A stretch of DNA of 64,000 nucleotides from an uncultured Oscillospiraceae bacterium (GTDB lineage Bacteria; Bacillota; Clostridia; Oscillospirales; Oscillospiraceae): the NCBI GenBank assembly GCA_934565795.1, contig CAKTIM010000007.1, positions 1-64,000 of the forward strand. Direction: 5' to 3'. This document shows positions 35,141 through 43,673 of the stretch, piece by piece. The position numbers were made by a program, and so were the translations under genes. The notes under the pieces were generated by a model. It made no database searches. It was given only the letters and a program-made list of their open reading frames with translations, and was not told where the DNA came from. How positions within the stretch are numbered: position 1 is the first letter of the stretch; each line of letters opens with the position of its first letter.

Positions 35141-36235
35141 TCAGAACTTGCAGCGAACCACGCACTCGGCCACCTGGCCGTTGTACTCCGCGCGCACCAC
35201 GCACGTACCCTTGCCGATGGCGGTGACGTTGCCATTGTACACGGTGGCAATGCTGGAATCGCTGGTAGACCACTTGACGCTCTCGGCGGTGATGCCGTTC
35301 TCCAGCTCCAGGGTGACGTACACGCCGCGGCGGCTGATGGTGATATCCGTCCGCTTCAGCTTGAGCACAGCGCCGGAGCTGGGGGTGGCCACGGTGCCGG
35401 TGCCGGTGCCCGTGCCGGAGGTGCCGGAGGCGGGGGTATCCGCTGCCTCGGTGGGCGCTTCGGTTTCCGGGGTGGCGAAGCTGACCACGGCGGGGGTCTC
35501 GATCCGCTTGTCGCCGCAGGTGATCACGATCACAGTCTCGCCCTCGCCGATGGCGGTCACGCGGCCATACTCGTCCACGGTGACCACGTTCTCGTCGCCG
35601 GAGGTGAACTCCACCTTATCGGTGGTATCCTCGGGGGAGGCCTTGACCATCAGGCGCCAGTACTGCCCGACGGAGGTCAGCGTGTCCATACTGGCCACCA
35701 GGGACAAATCGGTGCAGGGAATGGTCGGCTCGGTGACAACGGCAGGCTCCTCGGTGGCGATGGTCTCGTCGCTGGAGCCGGAATTGCTACCGTCCTGCGG
35801 CCCGGTGACAATGGTCTCCTGGGGCCGGTTGCTGTCGTCGCCGATGTTCTTGGGCTTCCAGAGCTTTGTATAGGCGATGTAGCCGCTGACGGCCAGCAGA
35901 GCCAGGATCAGCACCACCAGGATAAACACCAGGAACTTATTGGAGCCGGATTCCTCCTCTTCTTCCTCCTCCTGCACGGGGGCAGGGGCGGGAGCGGGCC
36001 GCGGGGGGCGGCGGCGGTGGGTATTCACGGCGTCATAGTCAAACACGGCTTTGCCCTTCTGAGGGGGCGCGTTGGGAGAATCGATATCGTCCAGTGAGAA
36101 ATCGTCATTCATAATATCATCTACATCGGCAGAAGTCGCTTCCAGGGTTGTCCCCGGATTCCAGCCGCAAACCGGGCAGGCACCTGTAGAATCATCGTAG
36201 GTGGTGCCGCAGATATCGCATACGATCTTGCTCAT
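35141..36235 (-). CDS. Zinc-ribbon, single-pass membrane protein with Big2 domains
   Basis: 364 residues in order: a cytoplasmic zinc ribbon (VCDICGTTYDD ... CPVCGWNPG), an acidic and Pro-rich linker ending in seven Glu, one membrane helix (~100-123: FLVFILVVLILALLAVSGYI), a Ser/Thr-rich spacer, and two bacterial Ig-like (Big2) repeats, each with the GVYVTLE/VTAIGEGETVIVI or VTAIGKGTCVVRA style strand. The ectodomain probably contacts the envelope or glycans. It is divergent from the receptor kinase at 36379, and a palindrome lies between them. No pathway is known. Confidence 0.8.
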   Translation of the reverse strand: MSKIVCDICGTTYDDSTGACPVCGWNPGTTLEATSADVDDIMNDDFSLDDIDSPNAPPQKGKAVFDYDAVNTHRRRPPRPAPAPAPVQEEEEEEESGSNKFLVFILVVLILALLAVSGYIAYTKLWKPKNIGDDSNRPQETIVTGPQDGSNSGSSDETIATEEPAVVTEPTIPCTDLSLVASMDTLTSVGQYWRLMVKASPEDTTDKVEFTSGDENVVTVDEYGRVTAIGEGETVIVITCGDKRIETPAVVSFATPETEAPTEAADTPASGTSGTGTGTGTVATPSSGAVLKLKRTDITISRRGVYVTLELENGITAESVKWSTSDSSIATVYNGNVTAIGKGTCVVRAEYNGQVAECVVRCKF

Positions 36236-36255
36236 AAAAGAAACCTCCTGACCTT

Positions 36256-36273
36256 ATGGGTAGACCTACCCAT
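36256..36273. promoter_or_regulatory. Perfect palindrome, possible operator
   Basis: ATGGGTAG-AC-CTACCCAT, 8-bp arms around 2 bp, in the leader of the zinc-ribbon gene. It could bind a dimeric regulator or form an mRNA hairpin near the ribosome site. Confidence 0.45.
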
Positions 36274-36324
36274 CCTTTCGACACATTATATCACACCCGT
36301 TTCAAGAAAACAAGCACAAACATA

Positions 36325-36353
36325 TTGCATTTTTTGTAATTTTCGATTATGAT
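36325..36353 (+). promoter_or_regulatory. Promoter of the receptor kinase gene
   Basis: TTGCAT (36325-36330), 17-bp spacer, TATGAT (36348-36353). The upstream ATG at 36349 falls inside the -10 box, which excludes it as a start codon. Confidence 0.7.
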
Positions 36354-36378
36354 ACAGGGGATAAAGGAGGCGATTAAA

Positions 36379-39300
36379 TTGCCTGAACAACTGACTGTCT
36401 CTCCGCTGCTGGATGGGTTTACCGTGGGCACCCCGGTGGGCGACCATTTTGGCGTCCGCTGCTATCCGGCCGTGCGGGCGGATTCCCCGCGAAAATACAT
36501 CATCAAGGCGATCTCCATCCCCGCATCCCAGACCCAGCTGGACGCGCTGCTGATCACCGGCGCTTACAAGGATTCGGCCCAGGCGGCGGAGTATTACCGC
36601 TCCCTGGCAGAGGATACCGCAAAGGAGACAGATCTTTTGAAGGAGCTGTCCCGCCTGGAGGGCTTCATCCCCTACGAGGGCTGCCAGGTGGAGCCGATGC
36701 AGAAAAACAGGATCGGCTACGAGGTATTTCTGCTCAGCGGGTTCCGGCTCTCTCTGGAGCGGTATATGCATCGGCACACGGTATCCCACCTAGAGGCGGT
36801 AAACCTGGGCATCGACCTGTGTACGGCTCTGGCTGCCTGCCGGAGAGCGGGGATGCTGTATGTGGATCTCAAGCCGTCCAACATCTTTATTTCCAACAAA
36901 AAGGAATATAAGATCGGCGACCTGGGCTTCATTCCCCTGAATTCTCTGAAATACACCCCCATGCCGGAGAAATACCGCAGCAGCTACACCGCCCCGGAGC
37001 TGATGGATGATCTTTCCGTGCTGAACGAGACGGCGGACACCTACAGCGTGGGCATGATCCTGTATCAGATCTTCAACAACGGCTCCCTGCCCCAGGAGCC
37101 GGACAAGCCCCTGAGCGCACCGGCCACCGCCGACGAGGAAATGGCCGGGATCTTGCAGCGGGCATGCGACCCCGACCCGGCGAAGCGCTGGGATGATCCC
37201 GCCCAGATGCGGCAGGCGCTGGTTGACTACATGCAGCGCAACACCATCAACAATGTGCCCATCATGGAGCCGATCACCGCCGAGACGCCGGACAGCGGCG
37301 AAACCGCCGCCTACCAGACCGCCCACTTCCCCGCCGCGCAGGATGCCCAGGCGGAGGACGCCGGCGACGCCCCGGCGCAGGAGGACGCTCCCGCAGCGCC
37401 CGTAGAGGCGGAGGACGCCCCGGATGAGGCTCCCGCTGGGGAGCCGCAGGCAGAGGAAACCCCGGAGGAAGAAACCCAGGTTGAAGAATCCCCGGCGCAG
37501 GAGCCTGCGGCAGAGGAGACTTCCCCCAAGGAAGCCGACACGCCTGCGGAGGCTGCGCAGGAGCCGGAGGAGGCCCACGAGAATCCCCCGGAGGATATTC
37601 CCCACGAAGCGGAGAACGCCGCAGCCGTGGAGGAAATCAGCGCCCCGGCGCAGGAGACCGTGGTTGAGGAAGTCCACGTTGAGGCTTCTGCCGCCGAAAC
37701 GCCCCAGGATGATTTCACTCTCTCGTTCACCCCCGAGGAGCTGGAGGCGGCGGCAGCCGAGGAATTCAGCTCCCTCACTGGCGGAGAAAATGCCGCGGAA
37801 AGCTGGCCCTCCACCATCACCGATGCCGACCTCGACCGGGAGCTCCAGTCGCTGAACAAGCTGCTGCGTTCCTCGGAAAAGCCCATGCCCAGAGAGCGCA
37901 AGCAGCATCCCAACGTGGAGCCGGTGGTCATCAAGCCGCCGAAGAAAAAGAAATCCGCCGTGGGCGTGCTGTTCACCATCTTCCTGCTGTGCCTGCTGCT
38001 GGCGGGCAGTGTGTGGGGCTATATGTACTACACCAGCGAATACCTGCAAACCGTCAACGGCATCACCGTGCAGGAGGATCAGGGTAAGCTGGTGGTGCGG
38101 GTGGATTCCCAGGTGCGCGAGGGGCTGCTGAACGTGGTGTGCACCGACCCCTACGGCAATTCCTACACCCAGGCGGTGCAGGACGGCAAGGCGGAGTTTG
38201 ACAAGATCACCGCCGGAACCTTCTACACCATCCAGGTACAGGTCACCGGCCTGCATAAGCTGACCAGTCCCGTATCCCAGGTGTTCACCACCGAGGGGAA
38301 CACCGTCGTTGCCGCCCTGAATGCCGCCACCGGCACCACCGACGGAAGCGTGGCCCTTTCCATGATCGTCGAGGGCGCGGAGCCGGATCAGTGGCAGGTG
38401 TATTATTCCGCCGAGGGTGAGCCGGAGCTGGTAAAAACCTTTACCGGCCACAATGTCACCCTGGAAAATCTGGCCATCGGAAAGCTCTATACCTTCCGCA
38501 TTGAAATTCTCAGCGGCATCAATCACAATCCCGCCAGCGGGCAGAATACCGTGCAGTTCACCCCGGTACAGATCATCGGCGTGCGCGACCTGGCGGTCAG
38601 CTCCTATCAGGACGGCACCCTGACCGTGGAATGGGGCAATACCGCCGCCATTGACCCGGAGGCGTGGATCGTCCATTGCAGCGGCGAGGGCTACGACGAG
38701 ACCCAGGAATTCTATGAGGCCAAGGCCGTATTCACCGGCCTGTCCGAGAGCAAGTCCTATAATGTGGATGTGTACGCCAAGGGCATGACCCAGTATACCC
38801 GGCTGTCCATCTCCGCCAATCCCATCAATCTGACGAGCTTCCAGGTAGATGATTCCGACCGGCAGGCGTTGAAGCTGAGCTGGCAGTTCCAGGGCAATCC
38901 CCCGGAGGGCAACTGGCAGGTCATTTACACGCTGGACAGCAGCAATCTGCCCAGCGCCGTCACCGCCGACGGCACCACCGCCACCGTTGCGCCCAGGATT
39001 CCCGGTGCGGTCTACCACTTCACCATCAAGACATCCGACGATACCTCCGTATTCGGCGGCACCCGGGCCTATACCTGCCCCGATGCCCAGGATTACAGCG
39101 GTCATGGCATTTCCAGAAGCAGCCTGTCGGCCAAGCTGCTGGAGACCCCGGCAGAGGCCGGCTGGGCCTCCTCCTCCGTATCCAGTGATCGGTTCACCCA
39201 GAGCTTTACCGCCGGACAGTCCATTTCTATCCTGCTGCAAAACAGCTACGGCGTGTATCTGGACGACGAGCAGATCAATGTGCTCTACGTGTACCGGGAT

Positions 39301-39483
39301 GCCCAGGGCGAGGTTGCGCCGGAGCTGATCGGCGAGGAAACCCTGGTGTGGCGCGACATGTTCGCCAATTCCCCCTACGCAGGGCTGAACGTCCCCACCA
39401 CCCCCACCACGCCGGGCAATTACACGCTGGATATCTACTTCAACGGCACCACCGCCGCCTCCGTGAATCTGACCATTTCGTAA
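36379..39483 (+). CDS. Transmembrane Ser/Thr-protein-kinase-like receptor with fibronectin-type ectodomain
   Basis: 1034 residues from TTG 36379, which has AAAGGAGG 9 bp upstream. Kinase domain (about 10-285): Lys43 in YIIKAISI, catalytic loop YVDLKPSN with Asp163, metal loop DLG (Asp181; usual DFG), and TAPEL (205-207). Then a ~200-residue Ala/Glu/Pro-rich acidic linker, a basic stop and one membrane helix (~532-552), and a long extracellular part with repeated FN3-like strands. This resembles PASTA-kinase topology but with a different sensor and no phosphatase partner nearby. The catalytic HRD His is replaced by Tyr, so activity needs testing. Confidence 0.82.
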   Translation: MPEQLTVSPLLDGFTVGTPVGDHFGVRCYPAVRADSPRKYIIKAISIPASQTQLDALLITGAYKDSAQAAEYYRSLAEDTAKETDLLKELSRLEGFIPYEGCQVEPMQKNRIGYEVFLLSGFRLSLERYMHRHTVSHLEAVNLGIDLCTALAACRRAGMLYVDLKPSNIFISNKKEYKIGDLGFIPLNSLKYTPMPEKYRSSYTAPELMDDLSVLNETADTYSVGMILYQIFNNGSLPQEPDKPLSAPATADEEMAGILQRACDPDPAKRWDDPAQMRQALVDYMQRNTINNVPIMEPITAETPDSGETAAYQTAHFPAAQDAQAEDAGDAPAQEDAPAAPVEAEDAPDEAPAGEPQAEETPEEETQVEESPAQEPAAEETSPKEADTPAEAAQEPEEAHENPPEDIPHEAENAAAVEEISAPAQETVVEEVHVEASAAETPQDDFTLSFTPEELEAAAAEEFSSLTGGENAAESWPSTITDADLDRELQSLNKLLRSSEKPMPRERKQHPNVEPVVIKPPKKKKSAVGVLFTIFLLCLLLAGSVWGYMYYTSEYLQTVNGITVQEDQGKLVVRVDSQVREGLLNVVCTDPYGNSYTQAVQDGKAEFDKITAGTFYTIQVQVTGLHKLTSPVSQVFTTEGNTVVAALNAATGTTDGSVALSMIVEGAEPDQWQVYYSAEGEPELVKTFTGHNVTLENLAIGKLYTFRIEILSGINHNPASGQNTVQFTPVQIIGVRDLAVSSYQDGTLTVEWGNTAAIDPEAWIVHCSGEGYDETQEFYEAKAVFTGLSESKSYNVDVYAKGMTQYTRLSISANPINLTSFQVDDSDRQALKLSWQFQGNPPEGNWQVIYTLDSSNLPSAVTADGTTATVAPRIPGAVYHFTIKTSDDTSVFGGTRAYTCPDAQDYSGHGISRSSLSAKLLETPAEAGWASSSVSSDRFTQSFTAGQSISILLQNSYGVYLDDEQINVLYVYRDAQGEVAPELIGEETLVWRDMFANSPYAGLNVPTTPTTPGNYTLDIYFNGTTAASVNLTIS

Positions 39484-39498
39484 ATCTCCCCTCTCAAC

Positions 39499-39529
39499 GC
39501 ACCCCGCCCCCCGCGGGGTGCGCTTTTTT
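39499..39529 (+). terminator. Terminator of the receptor kinase gene
   Basis: Stem GCACCCCGC/GCGGGGTGC followed by GCTTTTTT. Confidence 0.85.
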
Positions 39530-39668
39530 CGCCACCCCCACTCTGCGGGGGCATTCGGTGGGAGTGCTGGAATTTTCCAGGGGAAATATTCGTGAAATAT
39601 TCACAATTTTCCCGATTTGCGTGGTATAATTGCAGGCGGAAATAAAAACGCTGAGGGGAGGTGTGTGG

Positions 39669-40217
39669 ATGCGCAATAAAAGCCATGCGGCCATGGGGCG
39701 GATTTTACTGCGGGAGTATTTGCCGGAGATTTCGCCGGGGCAGGCAAAGGTCTTTCTGCTGGGGTGCACCCAGCCGGATAAGAATCCGGCGACGTATCTG
39801 AAAGGCTCTCTGCGCAGCCAGTGGATGCGGGGGCACAACTACAGCAATTCCAACCGCTTTATGATGCGGCTGGCCATGCGGCTGGATGGGAAGCAGCGCT
39901 ATACCTCCTGGGATTATTACTGCCTGGGAAAGCTGATCCACTACACCCTGGACGCCTTTACCTACGCTCACGACGAGCGCTTTGTGAAGAATTTGAAGGA
40001 TCACCGGGCCTATGAGGCCGGGCTGCAAAATTACTTTCTGGCCCAGGTGCGCCGCCGCCCGGTGCCCTCCGGCCGCTACTGCGGCTCCCCTGCCGCGCTG
40101 ATTCGGTGGATGCACACGACCTACGCCCGCCTCCCCGGCTGCGTGGAGACCGACACGGACTATGCCTTCCGCGCCTGCTGCCTGCTGACCCAGCGGCTGA
40201 CCGCGCAGCTTACATAA
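39669..40217 (+). CDS. Zinc-dependent phospholipase C-like protein
   Basis: 182 residues. His and Asp spacing (KSHAAMGRILL, GCTQPDKNPATYLKG, RGHNYSNSNRF, GKLIHYTLDAFTYAHDE) resembles the bacterial zinc-dependent phospholipase C/S1-P1 nuclease fold as found in Clostridia hydrolases. No signal peptide, so it is probably cytosolic. ATG 39669 follows GAGGGGAGGTG. An extended -10 box (TGGTATAAT at 39622-39630) lies upstream. Confidence 0.7.
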   Translation: MRNKSHAAMGRILLREYLPEISPGQAKVFLLGCTQPDKNPATYLKGSLRSQWMRGHNYSNSNRFMMRLAMRLDGKQRYTSWDYYCLGKLIHYTLDAFTYAHDERFVKNLKDHRAYEAGLQNYFLAQVRRRPVPSGRYCGSPAALIRWMHTTYARLPGCVETDTDYAFRACCLLTQRLTAQLT

Positions 40218-40264
40218 AATCACCCGGAGAATGCCGCCATTCAGGCATTTCCGGGTGATTTTTA
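40217..40264. terminator. Bidirectional terminator
   Basis: AAATCACCCGG/CCGGGTGATTT stem with inner GAATGCC/GGCATTT pairing and T-runs on both strands. It closes the phospholipase-like gene and the convergent solute-binding gene. Confidence 0.85.
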
Positions 40265-40266
40265 AT

Positions 40267-41574
40267 TTATTCGGTTGTGTTCATTTGCTCCAACGAATTT
40301 GTCAGATAGATGTCCACGCGGAACTCCGCACGGGTAATCTGGTCGGTGATCTCAGTTATCCACGCATCGGAGGCATCCAGTTCTTCCAGTTGACGACGAG
40401 TTTTCTGGGAACCAAAGTTGTTGCAAATCTGCGCCCACATGGCATCCACAGAGCCTTTGACACGAACGGGCCATCCATCCAGAACTACTTCATCCGTTGC
40501 CCCAACTCGCCACTGGTATTCTGGGAGCAAAAACATCCGCAGAAATTCGTAAGCCGTTTTCGGATTCTCAGAATTTGCACCTATTGCGCCGAAATAATTC
40601 ACCATTGCAGTTACCGCGCCATTGGCTGCCCGTAGCGGAATAACCGAAAGCTCTTCGTTCTCTAATTTTGAGATAGCTCGAATTGCCATCGCATGAGACA
40701 CTCCATCCATATAACACGGATATAACACGCGCTTCGATGCAGGTGACTTAATATATTTCCAGAGCGTAGAGCCACCTATCACATAGCTCTCTGTTTCATC
40801 CTCATCCGCCATCTTACGCAACTGTTGAAAGCGGTCAAAGAATTCCTCCGCCTCTCCAAACGAGAGTGTGACCCTGCCGGTATCATAGTCAATCAGGCTG
40901 GAAAAGACCATCTCCGGGCGATACATTGATGCCGAATTGCTGGTCATTATTTTCGCAATCAGAGAATTATTGGATCGAATGCCGTAATCCATCACTTCCA
41001 GAACCGTCATATCCGACCGCAAGTCTGGTTCAATGGTGTCAGACAAGAAATAATAGACATTTAGATTAAAGCATATTGGCAGTAGGTATCGAGCCTCTCC
41101 CACGCATCCCACGTCCATCACCGTCTGCTGAAGGCCGTCCTTTTCCAATGCTTCGTCTTTATTGTAATACCGAGAAATATCCAAGAATTTTCCCTGTCGT
41201 ATGGCGTAGGGAGCACTTGAAATCAGCGGCTCAATTCCTTTATTTCTCATCCCCTGACTTGCAAATGGTTTTGTCGGCAGGAGCAGAACGTCCGGCCCAT
41301 TTCCCTGCTCCATCAGCTCCCAAATTTCCTCCATCCGCCGGGTACGGTCTTGGTCACCAACTGGAAGAATTTCCAGCTGGAAAGAAACATTGGGATGTTC
41401 TCTGGAAAAGGACTCCATTGCATCCTGAACGATCTTGTTCATTCCTGTCTCCTGGGTTCTTTCCGTAACTACCCAAAGCGTAACATCTGGCTCCTCTGCC
41501 GTCACCCAAGAGCCGCAGCCCAGCGCCAACAGAAAAATCATCGCCGTAAGTACCAGTCGGCGGAAGCTTTTCAT
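40267..41574 (-). CDS. Extracellular solute-binding protein (sugar-ABC type)
   Basis: 435 residues with an N-terminal secretion signal (LVLTAMIFLLALGCGSWVTA) and the family 1 solute-binding fold (VTLWVVTER, PDVLLLPTKPFASQG, YEFLRMFLLPEYQWR). A Cys follows ALG, so lipoprotein processing is possible but the lipobox is atypical. No ABC permease or ATPase is adjacent. I chose ATG 41574, 11 bp after the preceding gene's stop. Without transporter partners it may act as a binding or sensing protein (inference). It is cotranscribed with the Cys-containing secreted protein upstream. Confidence 0.75.
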   Translation of the reverse strand: MKSFRRLVLTAMIFLLALGCGSWVTAEEPDVTLWVVTERTQETGMNKIVQDAMESFSREHPNVSFQLEILPVGDQDRTRRMEEIWELMEQGNGPDVLLLPTKPFASQGMRNKGIEPLISSAPYAIRQGKFLDISRYYNKDEALEKDGLQQTVMDVGCVGEARYLLPICFNLNVYYFLSDTIEPDLRSDMTVLEVMDYGIRSNNSLIAKIMTSNSASMYRPEMVFSSLIDYDTGRVTLSFGEAEEFFDRFQQLRKMADEDETESYVIGGSTLWKYIKSPASKRVLYPCYMDGVSHAMAIRAISKLENEELSVIPLRAANGAVTAMVNYFGAIGANSENPKTAYEFLRMFLLPEYQWRVGATDEVVLDGWPVRVKGSVDAMWAQICNNFGSQKTRRQLEELDASDAWITEITDQITRAEFRVDIYLTNSLEQMNTTE

Positions 41575-41585
41575 CGTCTCTTTTC

Positions 41586-41933
41586 TCAACTGATCGGACA
41601 TGTAGTATATCTATTAGTCACCAATTCTCCCCAACTGCCGCAATTGGTGCACAGGTAAGTTGCATAAGTCGTTATAACAATATGGTCATGTGGTGAGTTT
41701 GCATAGCCAGTATTCTTGCACGAAGAAACACGCACATGTGTTTCAGTTGCTCTAGTCGCCCCAGTCGGCACCATCGAATTTAAGCCGCAGGCACTACAGG
41801 TCTTACCGTCGGTGACAGGGTTGGAATTGACCGAGATGGAATCATCATCCGCGTAAGCGGGCACGATTGCCGCTGCCAGGAGCAGGACGGCGCAGAGGAG
41901 AGAGACAAGTTTTTTGCAAGTGTGATTCTTCAT
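41586..41933 (-). CDS. Small secreted protein with conserved cysteines
   Basis: 115 residues with a signal peptide (KLVSLLCAVLLLAAAIVPAYA) and two Cys pairs: CSACG at about 46 and CTNCG at about 97, plus single Cys near 71 and 112. Family not recognised. Its promoter overlaps two dyads of a probable operator. It precedes the solute-binding protein gene by 11 bp. Confidence 0.75.
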   Translation of the reverse strand: MKNHTCKKLVSLLCAVLLLAAAIVPAYADDDSISVNSNPVTDGKTCSACGLNSMVPTGATRATETHVRVSSCKNTGYANSPHDHIVITTYATYLCTNCGSWGELVTNRYTTCPIS

Positions 41934-41965
41934 TCTTTCATTTCCTTTCTATAAATGCACTTCTT

Positions 41966-42004
41966 CTACACGACGTAGGGCTGTCATTATTCTACGAAAT
42001 GTAG
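41966..42004 (-). promoter_or_regulatory. Two operator-like dyads, CTAC-N5-GTAG
   Basis: CTACACGACGTAG (41966-41978) and CTACGAAATGTAG (41992-42004), centres 26 bp apart. One covers the -10 box and spacer; the other lies just downstream. This is the usual placement for repression. Confidence 0.65.
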
Positions 42005-42017
42005 ACCCTTTTGTCAA
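41989..42017 (-). promoter_or_regulatory. Promoter of the secreted protein / solute-binding operon
   Basis: On the minus strand TTGACA (42012-42017), 17-bp spacer, TAGAAT (41989-41994). Confidence 0.75.
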
Positions 42018-42069
42018 GTAAAAAAGGAATCACCGCACAGCAATTTGTACGGTGATTTTGCATAATTGT

Positions 42070-42948
42070 CTATTTTTCCGCCGCGATGGCGGTCAGCTGC
42101 TGGAAGAACTGGTCGGTTGCCGAGTGAACTGCCGGGGAATAGGCGGGCTTTGCATCCGTCAGGAAGCAGACCGCCGATATGATCAGCGCGGCCGCAAACG
42201 CCGGGGCCGCCCATCTGGGAGGCTTGCGATAGCCCAGAACTGTACGGATTCTGCTCTTCAGCCCATAGCTGCCGAAGCCCGGCACCGGGGCATCGGGCGC
42301 GGCGCAGGTAATCATCAGTCCAGCATACCGGCGGCGCTCCACCGGGGTCAGGCCTGCCGCCACGCTCTCGTCACAGGCAAGCTCCACGTCCCGGCAGAAC
42401 AGCCAATAGGCCAGCCACAGCAGCGGATTGAACCAATACACGCTGAGCAGCACGTAGGCCAGCGCCTTCCAGACGGAATCGCACCGCCGGACATGGGCGC
42501 GCTCATGGGCAAGCACCAGCGCGGCATCCGCCTCGGGCAGGTCAGAGGGCAGATAGATTTTAGGATGGACAAGGCCCATCACAAAGGGCGCAGGCAAATG
42601 GTCGCACCGCCAGACGTTTTCCTTCCACCATGCCGCCTCGGTCAGCCTTGTGCGCAGGCGATACAGCCGAAGCCCACCCCAGAGCAGCATGACAGCCGCC
42701 CCCGCCAGCCACACCGCGCCCAATGGGAGCGCCGTGGATGCCGGAGCAGCGGGCAGGCTGCGCGGCAGCAGGCTGAGGCGGCTCTTCACCGTCACCGGGC
42801 AGAGCAGCCGCAGGGCCACCATGCCCCACAGGCGCACCGCGTATCTCTTGGGGCACCGGGTCAGCAGGAGGCGCACCACGCACAGCGCGGGCACCATCCA
42901 TCCGGCTGCCAGGCACATGGCCAGCATCCGGGAAAACAGGGCGTTCAT
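42070..42948 (-). CDS. M56-family membrane metalloprotease (BlaR1/MecR1-like)
   Basis: 292 residues with membrane helices at the start and near the C-terminus and the zinc-protease motif LAHERAHVRRCD (HExxH). BlaR1 proteins are ~600 residues with a C-terminal penicillin sensor. Here that domain is missing and only a short ~45-residue tail follows the last helix, so the signal must come from elsewhere. ATG 42948 overlaps the blaI-like stop by ATGA. M56 proteases cleave or trigger loss of the BlaI repressor. Confidence 0.88.
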   Translation of the reverse strand: MNALFSRMLAMCLAAGWMVPALCVVRLLLTRCPKRYAVRLWGMVALRLLCPVTVKSRLSLLPRSLPAAPASTALPLGAVWLAGAAVMLLWGGLRLYRLRTRLTEAAWWKENVWRCDHLPAPFVMGLVHPKIYLPSDLPEADAALVLAHERAHVRRCDSVWKALAYVLLSVYWFNPLLWLAYWLFCRDVELACDESVAAGLTPVERRRYAGLMITCAAPDAPVPGFGSYGLKSRIRTVLGYRKPPRWAAPAFAAALIISAVCFLTDAKPAYSPAVHSATDQFFQQLTAIAAEK

Positions 42949-43322
42949 TCTTCCTCTTCGCCCCCCGCGGGATAATCCGCGACAAGCTTCCGCAGGGCGG
43001 CGACCTCCTTGGCGGTCAGCCGCTTTTTCGCGGTAAAGGCGGCGAGGAACGAGGGAAAGTCCCCGCCGAAATGGGAATCCACATACTCCCGGCTCTGGTT
43101 GGAATAAAACTCCTGCCGGGTGATCAGGGAGGTGACGACACCTCCGACGGTCTGAAACAGGCCCTTGTTGCTCAGGCGCTTGAGGACGGTATAGGCCGTG
43201 GTCTTTTTCCAGTGGAATACATCCTCGCATTTTCTGGCCAGGTCAGCCGCCGTGATCGGTTCATTTTCCCAGACCAGGTCGGCAAATTGGCTCTCGATGG
43301 CTCCAAGCTGATATGCGCGCAT
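42945..43322 (-). CDS. BlaI/MecI-family transcriptional repressor
   Basis: 125 residues. Winged-helix domain in the first ~75: ESQFADLVWENEPITAADLARK, then WKKTTAYTVLKRLSNKGLF, the recognition region typical of BlaI/MecI/CopY. A dimerisation tail follows. It is cotranscribed with the M56 protease; together they form a repressor and protease switch. Probable target: the dyads at 41966-42004. A promoter TTGACT-17-TAGTAT lies upstream, but no such dyad is visible there. Confidence 0.9.
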   Translation of the reverse strand: MRAYQLGAIESQFADLVWENEPITAADLARKCEDVFHWKKTTAYTVLKRLSNKGLFQTVGGVVTSLITRQEFYSNQSREYVDSHFGGDFPSFLAAFTAKKRLTAKEVAALRKLVADYPAGGEEEE

Positions 43323-43406
43323 GCTGCAATCACCCCTTCTGCCATAATACTAGCCGCAAAAGGCAAAAAAGTCAATAGCCGCTTTTGTGTAAAATCACGG
43401 AAAATG

Positions 43407-43673
43407 TCAGGCAGCATCGGCAGGACGCGCCGGCAGGCTCCTGCGGTAGCCTCTTTTCCAAAGGCAGATGGCCAGGGGCAGTCCCCCCAGATCCGCCAGG
43501 ACGAAGCAGTACCACAGGGAATTCAGGCTGCCCGCCCGGCTGAGCAGGTAGGCAAAGATCAGCGGCAGCGCCGCCTGCCTGGTCATCGTCACGGCCATGC
43601 TGCTCATGCCCATGGACAGCACCAGGCTGCTGATTTTTCCCGTGCCCAGCTTGTTTTCCTCCGGCGCGCTCAT
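43407..43673 (-). pseudogene. MATE efflux protein, internal-deletion remnant
   Basis: 88 residues joining the N-terminal MATE start (EENKLGTGKISSLVLSMGMSS) to a MATE C-terminus (LIFAYLLSRAGSLNSLWYCF, then ICLWKRGYRR). About 350 residues between are missing, in frame. It overlaps the start of the next gene by 4 bp. Not a functional transporter. Confidence 0.75.

Noticed and set aside
42070..43322. Beta-lactam resistance operon
   Set aside because: There is a BlaI-type repressor and an M56 protease, but no beta-lactamase or penicillin-binding protein gene, and the protease lacks the sensor domain.
43323..43375. Self-regulation of the BlaI-type gene by the CTAC-N5-GTAG dyad
   Set aside because: The promoter TTGACT-17-TAGTAT is visible, but no copy of the dyad lies in it, so a link to the dyads at 41966 remains unproven.
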